This document shows positions 1 through 5,080 of a stretch of DNA of 7,009 bases, one piece after another; position 1 is the stretch's first letter, and each line of letters opens with the position of its first letter. The notes below the pieces were generated by a model. It searched no databases and had not been told where the DNA came from. It saw nothing but the letters and a program-made list of their open reading frames with translations. The translations under genes and the position numbers were made by a program. Where the stretch lies: positions 1-7,009 of the forward strand of contig PMYJ01000050.1 of the NCBI GenBank assembly GCA_003170875.1, read 5' to 3'. This stretch comes from Candidatus Dormiibacterota bacterium (GTDB lineage: Bacteria > Chloroflexota > Dormibacteria > Aeolococcales > Aeolococcaceae).

Positions 1-2
1 CG

Positions 3-74
3 TACCCGCACGGGGAGTCGAACCCCGGTTGCCACCTTGAAAGGGTGAGGTCCTAACCGCTAGACGATGCGGGC
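3..74 (-). tRNA. trnE: tRNA-Glu (anticodon UUC)
   Basis: On the minus strand the sequence folds into a complete 72-nt cloverleaf. The acceptor stem is GCCCGCA/TGCGGGT (first pair G-U), the D arm is GTC..GAC, the anticodon arm is TCACC-CTTTCAA-GGTGG with TTC at the anticodon position, the variable loop is CAAC, and the T arm is CGGGG-TTCGACT-CCCCG with the TTCGA signature. UUC reads the glutamate codons GAA and GAG. The discriminator base is A and is followed by CG, so CCA is not encoded and must be added after transcription. The tRNA lies 88 bases downstream of the 163-2100 gene on the same strand. A weak -10-like TACCAT sits a few bases upstream of its 5' end, but no convincing -35 is visible. 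Confidence 0.97.
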
Positions 75-162
75 GCTGCGGAGATGGTACCCGGGGCGGT
101 CTGGAGAGCCCTCGGCGCGCAGCCAGGGGCGACGGTCTCCCGCGGAGGCCGCCGGAAGGGGC

Positions 163-2100
163 TCAGGGTTCGTAGATCCGCGAGTCGCGGGCAAACGACC
201 CCAGGTATCTCCACCCGGCGGGGGGGACCCAGTGCGGGGGCAGGGCCTCGATACCGTCGTCGCCGACCACGACCAGGGCGGGATGGACGCTCTGGACGAA
301 GCCGTTCAGCTGTCCGGCGGTGGTGAAGGCGCGGAGATCCCCCGGCGACCCGGCGGCCGCGTAGCGAATCGGCACCGAGAAGTACGACCCCTCGACGTCG
401 GCGAGGTCGGCGTCGTGGATCACGACCACCAGCCCGTCCGGATGCCCGACCCTCTGGAGCGCGACGGTCACCGCGTCAGATGCCGGCCGCTGCAGGCAGA
501 GGAGGAGGACCGCCAGGGCCGGGACTGCGACCACGGCCAGCCAGAGCACGTGCGGCTGCCCGCGGCCTCGTCGCCGCCACCAGACGGCGAGCGCCCAAAC
601 CACCACCACCGCGATCATCAGCGCCACGGTGAGCCACGCCACCTTGGCGGTGACGATGAGCGCGGGATGGAAGTTGGGGTAGAGGGCCAGGTCTCCGCCG
701 AAGAGGACCCCGGCGATCCCCAGGAGCGCGAGCGGACGCCAGGGCAGGACCAGGACCACACCGAGGAGGAGGAGGTCGGTCCACCAGAGGACGAATCTCG
801 TCGCCGACCCCAGGTTCTGATCTACCGGGCTGCCGGTGTAGGGGGTGATCAGATACCCGACCACGAGGATCAATCCGAGGCTGAGCAGGCTCACCAGCGG
901 CCCGTTCCGGCGCCGGGCTGCCCAGACGAGGACGGCAGGCGCTGCCACCAGGGCGACCAGCACCGGACCGAGCAGGTCGAGGAGATAGGCCCCCACCTGG
1001 TGGACGGTCACCCATCGGTGCTCGAGAAGGGCGGCCAGAAAGGTCGGATCACCGCGGGTGAGCGGGTCAGGACCGCTGGTCCAGATGACGTGGCCGGCCA
1101 GGGTGAGGCCGTAGGGGAAGACCGGGCTGCCCAGCTCGACCCAGTTGCGGAGGTACCAGACGCCCGCCAGAAGAAACACGGGGATGGCCATCGTCACCGC
1201 CGTCCGCAGCGGATGCCGCCGCCCGGGGAAGACGCTCGCCCAGCCGATGACCAGCACGCCGATGACCGGCCCGCTGCCCTTGGCGGCGCAGGCCACGCCG
1301 AGGCACGCCCCGGCCAGGACCAGCCAGCGGCGGCCTCTCGCGGCCCGGAGGGCAAAGAGCGCGCCGCCGGCGATCCCCGCGACCACCACCATATCCATCA
1401 CCAGGCTGTCGGTCTCACCGAGGTAGCAGAGCGGGACCACGGCGAAGAGGAGTGCAGCCAGGCCGCCGCGCCACGCCGGATAGCCGAGCTCGACGGCGAT
1501 GGCCACCAGCGCGACCGCCGTGACCCCCATGAAGAGACTGGGGAGGAGGAAGGCGAGCTCCGTGCTGTGGGTCGGCAGCATCAACCAGCCCGCCAGGAGC
1601 TCGCCCAGCCCGGGGGCCGCGGCGTCGCTGGGGAAGCCGGTGGGGAATTGGAGGATCGAGTGCCCGTCGAGCCAGAGGCCGGCGTTGACGAGGTGGTAGC
1701 GGAGCGTGTCGAAGTCGCTGGCAGGGCTGGTCAGCGACTGCACCAGGGCCAGCGCGGCGAGCGGGAGGGCCACCGCCGCGATCAGCGCCCCGGGGTGCCA
1801 GGCACGAGGTGCCCGGCTCTCCGCCGCGGGCTGGGCCGGGCGGGGCACGCGCCAGCGGACGAGAGCGGCAGTGGCCAGGTGGAGGAGCAGGACCAGGGGC
1901 CAGTCGAGCAGGGCGAATCCCCCCAGGACCTCGACGATGACGGCGACCTGCACCACCCCCGCGTAGGTCGCCGCCGCCACGCGCAGGGCGGAGACGCCTC
2001 CGCCGCACAGGGCGCCCGCGATCCGCCAGCTGCTCCACCAGAGCGCGAGGAGCGCGACGACGGATCCGGCGGCAGCGAGAAGCGCCATGCCGGCGCTCAT
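163..2100 (-). CDS. Multi-spanning GT-C fold glycosyltransferase (GT39/ArnT-like), 645 aa
   Basis: This is probably an integral-membrane glycosyltransferase that moves a sugar from a polyprenyl-phosphate donor to an acceptor outside the cytoplasmic membrane. That role is inferred from family type. About 13-15 hydrophobic segments fill residues 5-536, followed by a soluble C-terminal domain of about 110 residues (537-645). The first large external loop has SDFDTLRYHL (residues 128-137), whose acidic residues D129/D131 and YH pair match the usual catalytic loop position of GT-C enzymes. Further family-like motifs are CYLGETD (225-231), AKGSG (273-277), WYLRNWVELGSPVFPY (315-330) and the arginine in SATRF (432-436). 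ATG at 2100 is the first start after an in-frame stop and has no clear ribosome site; ATG at 2088 (residue 5) is an alternative. The gene lies 122 bases after the MBL hydrolase gene, so cotranscription is possible but unproven. Donor and acceptor are unknown. A non-enzymatic GT-C-like membrane protein is the main alternative. Confidence 0.85.
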   Translation of the reverse strand: MSAGMALLAAAGSVVALLALWWSSWRIAGALCGGGVSALRVAAATYAGVVQVAVIVEVLGGFALLDWPLVLLLHLATAALVRWRVPRPAQPAAESRAPRAWHPGALIAAVALPLAALALVQSLTSPASDFDTLRYHLVNAGLWLDGHSILQFPTGFPSDAAAPGLGELLAGWLMLPTHSTELAFLLPSLFMGVTAVALVAIAVELGYPAWRGGLAALLFAVVPLCYLGETDSLVMDMVVVAGIAGGALFALRAARGRRWLVLAGACLGVACAAKGSGPVIGVLVIGWASVFPGRRHPLRTAVTMAIPVFLLAGVWYLRNWVELGSPVFPYGLTLAGHVIWTSGPDPLTRGDPTFLAALLEHRWVTVHQVGAYLLDLLGPVLVALVAAPAVLVWAARRRNGPLVSLLSLGLILVVGYLITPYTGSPVDQNLGSATRFVLWWTDLLLLGVVLVLPWRPLALLGIAGVLFGGDLALYPNFHPALIVTAKVAWLTVALMIAVVVVWALAVWWRRRGRGQPHVLWLAVVAVPALAVLLLCLQRPASDAVTVALQRVGHPDGLVVVIHDADLADVEGSYFSVPIRYAAAGSPGDLRAFTTAGQLNGFVQSVHPALVVVGDDGIEALPPHWVPPAGWRYLGSFARDSRIYEP

Positions 2101-2195
2101 GGCCTGGAGCGCACCGTCCGCTCGGCGATCACGAGGGGATGATGCCGAGACACCGGCGTCGGATGGCCCCGGTCACAGTCCCGTCATCGCAATGG

Positions 2196-2212
2196 GGCGC
2201 CCGGGCGACGCC
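2196..2212 (-). terminator. Possible terminator hairpin after the MBL hydrolase gene
   Basis: Read on the minus strand, a 6-bp stem GGCGTC/GGCGCC (one G-T pair) closes a 5-base loop starting about 10 bases after the hydrolase stop codon. No T-run follows, so it is not a classic intrinsic terminator. In DNA this GC-rich, such stems also arise by chance. Confidence 0.25.
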
Positions 2213-2222
2213 GATCAGCCGG

Positions 2223-2888
2223 TCAGCGTCCCCATTCGACGTCGCCGGAGAATCCACGCGCCTTGGGATGCCGCCGGTACGCCTCGCGGCCCACCATCGT
2301 CTCGGCGATGGTGGTGCTCTCCCCGTGCCCGGGCAGCACGAGAGTGGCGGCGGGAAGGGTTAGGAGCCGGGCGTCGATCGAGGCCAGGATCGTCTCCAGG
2401 TCGCCGGTGGCGAAGGTCCGTCCCGGCCCGCCGTTGAAGAGGGTGTCCCCGGTGATGACCGCCCGGCCCACCCGCAGCGAGATGCTGCCCGGGGTGTGGC
2501 CGGGGGTGTGGAGGACATCGATCCGGATGCCCCCGATCCGGAGCTCCTGGCCGTCGGCGAGCCGGCCATTGATCCGCTGCTCGGGGATGTTGATCTCGGC
2601 GTCGCCGACCAGAACGGGGGCACCGGTCGCTGCGCGGACCGCGTCGTAGGTCGCCCAGTGGTCCAGGTGCCAGTGGCTGGCAACCACCGTCTGGACGCCC
2701 CCCTCGGCGGCGATGGCGTCCAGGAGGGGGCCCTCCTCGAGCGGCATGTCGACCAGGAGACCGGCGCGCGCGGAGGTGTCGCGGACGATGTAGGCATTGT
2801 TGCCGTAGGGGCCCATGGGGCCCACCCTGACGATCCGGACGTCGCCGTCCTCAAAGATCTCGACGGATGCGGGCGGAGCCGGGGTCAC
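2223..2888 (-). CDS. MBL-fold metallo-hydrolase (glyoxalase II-like), 221 aa
   Basis: This is a cytosolic metallo-beta-lactamase-fold hydrolase, most likely binding two metal ions and cleaving a thioester or similar ester. The metal ligands are all visible: SHWHLDH (H72, H74, D76, H77), H131 in HTPGHTPGS, D148 in GDTLF, and H188 in PGHGEST. There is no signal peptide or membrane segment, and 221 residues is a normal length for small glyoxalase II/YcbL-like proteins. The C-terminal half (GGPGRTF, TLPAATLVLPGHGESTTI) resembles actinobacterial hydrolases thought to act on mycothiol or glutathione-type thioesters; this comparison is from memory and the substrate remains open. The start is GTG at 2888, because an in-frame TAG lies two codons upstream. 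This GTG overlaps the TGA of the HhH-GPD gene as GTGA, so translation is probably coupled and both genes share one transcript. Confidence 0.92.
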   Translation of the reverse strand: MTPAPPASVEIFEDGDVRIVRVGPMGPYGNNAYIVRDTSARAGLLVDMPLEEGPLLDAIAAEGGVQTVVASHWHLDHWATYDAVRAATGAPVLVGDAEINIPEQRINGRLADGQELRIGGIRIDVLHTPGHTPGSISLRVGRAVITGDTLFNGGPGRTFATGDLETILASIDARLLTLPAATLVLPGHGESTTIAETMVGREAYRRHPKARGFSGDVEWGR

Positions 2889-3580
2889 GGCCTAGAGGCC
2901 GGAGAACGCCGAGCCCCGCCCGAGCCGCGCCCCGACCCGGCCGCGGTGCGCCCCGAGGCGCGGGGCGGGCCTGGGACACGCGAGGGCGCCCGGTGCGCCG
3001 AGCCCTCAGCGGCCTGGGCGCGCATGGCCGCCTTGTGCGCCCGCTTAGCCGCCTGGTAGGCGCGGCGCTCGTCGGCGGTGGTGACGTCGGCGAGCGTGGG
3101 GAAATCGGGGACGACCTGCTCCCAGCCCGGCGGGTTAACCCCGTAGCGGCGGACGAGGACGCCGGTGACGATCCGCGCCTTGAGCGCGCCGAAGCCCGGG
3201 AGTGCGGCGAGCCGCCGATGGAGCTCCGCAGCCGTGCCTGCCTCGCGCCACAGACGGGAGGCGTCGCCGCCGTAGGTCTCCGCGACGATGCGGCAGATGC
3301 CCTGGGCGCGCTCGGCCATGCTGCGGGGAAACCGGTGAATCGCAGGCGGGGTGCGAAAGGCGGCGGCAAATACCTCGGGGTCGGTCGCGGCCAGACGCCC
3401 GGGCTCGAGGGTCCCGAGCCGCTCGCGCATCCGCAGCGGTCCAAGGAACGCCTGCTCGATCGGGAACTGCTGGTCGAGGCAGAAGCCGACCAGCAGCGCG
3501 AGAGGATTCTCGGCTAGCAGCCGGTTGGCCGCCGGGTCCTCCGTCCATTCCAGGACGGGCGCACGGTCAGGTGTGGGCAT
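2885..3580 (-). CDS. HhH-GPD family base-excision repair-like protein, about 231 aa
   Basis: The protein matches the uncharacterised HhH-GPD group (the TIGR03252 type, by recall) common in high-GC Gram-positives. Recognisable parts are WTEDPAANRLLAENPLALLVGFCLDQQ (residues 12-38), the TPPAIHRFPRSMAERAQ block (77-93), and the hairpin-helix-hairpin LPGFGALKARI (127-137) followed by RYGVNPPGW (145-153). Members are presumed DNA glycosylases or DNA-binding repair proteins, with no proven substrate. The canonical catalytic Asp position, about 20 residues after the HhH glycine, is a proline here. From about residue 190 an Ala/Pro/Gly/Ser/Arg-rich tail of about 40 residues extends past the usual family end. 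I chose ATG at 3580 because conservation begins just after it. An open frame continues upstream to 3643, and GTG at 3586 is another option. No ribosome site is visible. The stop overlaps the start of the MBL gene by 4 bases. Confidence 0.88.
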   Translation of the reverse strand: MPTPDRAPVLEWTEDPAANRLLAENPLALLVGFCLDQQFPIEQAFLGPLRMRERLGTLEPGRLAATDPEVFAAAFRTPPAIHRFPRSMAERAQGICRIVAETYGGDASRLWREAGTAAELHRRLAALPGFGALKARIVTGVLVRRYGVNPPGWEQVVPDFPTLADVTTADERRAYQAAKRAHKAAMRAQAAEGSAHRAPSRVPGPPRASGRTAAGSGRGSGGARRSPASRP

Positions 3581-3587
3581 GTCCACT

Positions 3588-3593
3588 AGCCTA
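3588..3593 (-). promoter_or_regulatory. Possible -10 element of the HhH-GPD gene (leaderless arrangement)
   Basis: On the minus strand TAGGCT fits the TAnnnT pattern and lies exactly 7 bases before the chosen ATG at 3580, with no Shine-Dalgarno sequence between. That spacing would put transcription start at the A of the ATG, as in leaderless genes of high-GC bacteria. No good -35 is seen, so this is tentative. Confidence 0.3.
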
Positions 3594-3636
3594 CCCGAGG
3601 GGCCGCCGGATGTCCCTGCGCGGCACGCGGGCGGCG

Positions 3637-3702
3637 GACGCACCGGGACGGTATCTCGATTCGGTCACGCGGCCAGGATGGGGCTTGGCCGGTGGTAAGA
3701 CC
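3637..3702 (+). repeat. Repeated structured leader element, copy 1 (before the GT87 gene)
   Basis: This is copy 1 of an intergenic element found twice in the window. In order it has GACGC (3637-3641), the block GGTATCTCGATTCGGTCACG (3650-3669) identical to copy 2, a 7-bp hairpin GGCCAGG/CTTGGCC with loop ATGGGG (3671-3690), and the block GGTGGTAAGACC (3691-3702) identical to copy 2. GGTC at 3663-3666 can pair with GACC at 3699-3702, giving a second helix that encloses the hairpin and places ACGC opposite GGTGGTAA as an internal loop. The element ends 6 bases before the ATG of the GT87 gene, so folding could affect ribosome access; GGTGG at 3691-3695 is the only Shine-Dalgarno-like stretch and is rather far from the start. 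Its function is unknown. Confidence 0.6.
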
Positions 3703-3708
3703 CGGTCC

Positions 3709-4896
3709 ATGGTCGGGGTAGATGCCCGCGCAGAGGTCCGGCCCGGGGCACCTCGCCTGGCGATCATCCGCTGGGCGGCGCTCGTCACCGGGGCTGTCCT
3801 CGCGGCCAACGCCCTCACCCAGGCGATCCGCGGCCTCATGACCGTCCGTTCGGGCATGCCGATCGACTTCGTGGCCTTCGCCGACGCGTCCCGGCTCCTG
3901 GTCGAGGGTTCTCGTTGCCTCTACTGCTCGGCCCCGCAGCACGCCGTGGAGAGCGCCTACCTCGGGGTGCCGCGACCGGCGTTCGTCGCCTTCCTCAACC
4001 CGCCGATCGTCGCCGTGGTCCTGGTGCCGCTGGCCGAGCTGCCGCGCACCGTGGGGCTCGGCCTCTTCCTGGTCCTCTCGACGCTCGCCTTGGGCGCCGC
4101 CGGGTGGCTGCTCGTCGCTCGCCTGGGCTGCCCGGTCTGGCCCACCGTCCTCGCGGTGCTCTCGCTGCCGGCGGCCATCACGCTGTACAAGGGCCAGTGG
4201 GACGGGCTCCTCCTCCTCGCGCTCGTCGCCGCGCTGGTGCTGCTGGAGCGCCGCCCCGTCCTGGCCGGCCTCCTCCTCTCCGCGCTGGCGATCAAGGTCC
4301 AGGCGGTCTGGCTCGTGCCGGTGGTGCTCGTCGCCCTGGGACGCTGGCGGGTCCTGGCCGGGATGGCTGTAGGTGCCGCCGTCCTCATCGGGAGCGACAT
4401 CGCGATGCTCGGGCCGCACTGGCTCGACTGGCCACACGCCATGTTCCAGACAACGTCGGACCAGGCCACCTGGAACATCGGCCTCGCGAGCATCCCCGCC
4501 TACCTCGGCGGCAACGGTGCGGGCCTTCTCGCTTCCGCCGCCCTCGGCATCGCCGCGGTGCCGGCGATCTTCGGACTGCGCGGGAGGTTGCGGAGCGACC
4601 CCAGCTTGGCGGTCGCCGCCGCCGTCTGCATCTCCCTGCTGCTCGGGCCGCACACCCTTCCCTACGATCTCCTGCTCGTGGCACCGGCGCTCGCTCTCGC
4701 CGGCCGCCGCCTGCCCCTCGCGAGCGCGGCCGCCGCGCTCCTGCTGTCGGTCGCGTACCTCGTCGGGGCCCTCCCCTCCGCCCTTTTCAACCTCGATGCG
4801 TACGTCCCGGCTCTGGCGTTGACCGCCGCCGTCGTGCTGGTCGTCATCGTCCGCCGGCCCTGGGGACCGAGCGCGGGGCTGGTGCCGTCGAGCTGA
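3709..4896 (+). CDS. GT87/DUF2029-type membrane glycosyltransferase, 395 aa
   Basis: This is probably a polyprenyl-phosphate-mannose-type glycosyltransferase of the GT87 (DUF2029) family acting at the outer face of the membrane. About 11-12 hydrophobic segments cover residues 22-382. The family pattern is clear: the acidic D53 in PIDFVAFADASRLLVEG (51-67) on the first external loop, FLNPPIVAVVLVPLAELP (95-112), KGQWDGLLLL (161-170), the lysine in LAIKVQ (193-198), and LGPHTLPYDLLL (312-323). The length is typical for the family. Characterised relatives include mycobacterial mannosyltransferases of lipoglycan synthesis; the substrate here is not deducible. The frame stays open far upstream, but ATG at 3709 is preferred because everything before it lacks membrane or family features and contains the conserved non-coding repeat. 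The gene is divergent from the HhH-GPD gene. The stop codon is followed by a GC-rich hairpin at 4934-4956. Confidence 0.9.
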   Translation: MVGVDARAEVRPGAPRLAIIRWAALVTGAVLAANALTQAIRGLMTVRSGMPIDFVAFADASRLLVEGSRCLYCSAPQHAVESAYLGVPRPAFVAFLNPPIVAVVLVPLAELPRTVGLGLFLVLSTLALGAAGWLLVARLGCPVWPTVLAVLSLPAAITLYKGQWDGLLLLALVAALVLLERRPVLAGLLLSALAIKVQAVWLVPVVLVALGRWRVLAGMAVGAAVLIGSDIAMLGPHWLDWPHAMFQTTSDQATWNIGLASIPAYLGGNGAGLLASAALGIAAVPAIFGLRGRLRSDPSLAVAAAVCISLLLGPHTLPYDLLLVAPALALAGRRLPLASAAAALLLSVAYLVGALPSALFNLDAYVPALALTAAVVLVVIVRRPWGPSAGLVPSS

Positions 4897-4933
4897 TCGG
4901 GACGGTGCCCGGCGGGCGGCGGAGCGTCCGAGG

Positions 4934-4956
4934 GCCGGGGAGGGCGGTGCCCCGGC
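4934..4956 (+). terminator. GC-rich hairpin after the GT87 gene, possible terminator
   Basis: A perfect 7-bp inverted repeat GCCGGGG/CCCCGGC with a 9-base loop lies 37 bases after the GT87 stop codon. No T-run follows (AACCGACG comes next), so intrinsic termination is doubtful. It sits immediately before copy 2 of the repeated element. A hairpin (GCCGCC/GGCGGC, 3602-3635) occupies the same place before copy 1, so it may instead belong to that element. Confidence 0.3.
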
Positions 4957-4960
4957 AACC

Positions 4961-5028
4961 GACGCGCCAAGGTGGTATCTCGATTCGGTCACGACGGCCG
5001 GGACGGGGCCTCGGCGGGTGGTAAGACC
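4961..5028 (+). repeat. Repeated structured leader element, copy 2 (before the AftB-like gene)
   Basis: This is the second copy of the element at 3637-3702. GACGC is at 4961-4965, the 20-base block GGTATCTCGATTCGGTCACG at 4974-4993, and GGTGGTAAGACC at 5017-5028. The hairpin between them is GCCGGG/CTCGGC (4997-5002 with 5010-5015) around loop ACGGGGC. Compared with copy 1, the A-T pair in the stem has become G-C by changes on both sides, the loop is one base longer, and one base is inserted after the 20-base block. GGTC/GACC can again form the enclosing helix, here extended to CGGTC/GACCG. The two single-base insertions shift the reading frame, so a shared coded peptide is unlikely. The element ends 52 bases before the ATG at 5081. 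Confidence 0.6.
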
Positions 5029-5038
5029 GGGGACACGC

Positions 5039-5056
5039 CGGCCCACCAGTGGGCCG
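5039..5056 (+). promoter_or_regulatory. Perfect 8-2-8 palindrome in the leader of the AftB-like gene
   Basis: CGGCCCAC-CA-GTGGGCCG is a perfect inverted repeat. It lies 10 bases after copy 2 of the repeated element and 24 bases before the ATG at 5081. As RNA it folds into a 7-bp stem with a CCAG tetraloop; as DNA it could be an operator for a dimeric regulator. It could also be the expression platform of the upstream element. No equivalent palindrome follows copy 1. Confidence 0.35.
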
Positions 5057-5080
5057 CGCTGCGGCTGGCACTGCGAGGTC

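Noticed and set aside
134..150. Short inverted repeat (CTCC-CGC-GGAG) as terminator of the 163-2100 gene
   Set aside because: The stem is only 4-5 bp with a 3-base loop and no T-run, so it is not distinguishable from chance in this base composition.
67..2142. A 691-codon open frame on the plus strand covering the minus-strand glycosyltransferase gene
   Set aside because: The translation is rich in Asp, Glu, Arg, Gly, Pro and His with no domain pattern, and it starts inside the tRNA. It is the antisense shadow of a high-GC gene; the opposite strand gives a clear membrane protein.
2949..2967. Strong GC hairpin CGCCCCG/CGGGGCG as a terminator
   Set aside because: It lies inside the 3' end of the HhH-GPD frame, upstream of the translationally coupled MBL start, and has no T-run. 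A terminator there would block the downstream gene.
3637..3702. Cyclic di-GMP, guanidine, ZTP or fluoride riboswitch identity for the repeated element
   Set aside because: The GGTCACG start and the G-rich loop recall parts of these classes, but their other invariant segments are absent and the element is shorter than most of them. No assignment is supportable.
3202..3708. N-terminal extension of the GT87 gene upstream of 3709
   Set aside because: The upstream frame overlaps the conserved HhH-GPD coding sequence on the other strand and the repeated element, and translates to Arg/Gly/Ala-rich sequence with no membrane or family features.
4972..5080. Possible short peptide coded by the repeated element (VSRFGHDG...)
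   Set aside because: Copy 1 read in the matching frame gives VSRFGHAARMGLGRW and then a stop, but the two single-base insertions put copy 2 out of that frame after six residues. The frame is not conserved, while the hairpin is.
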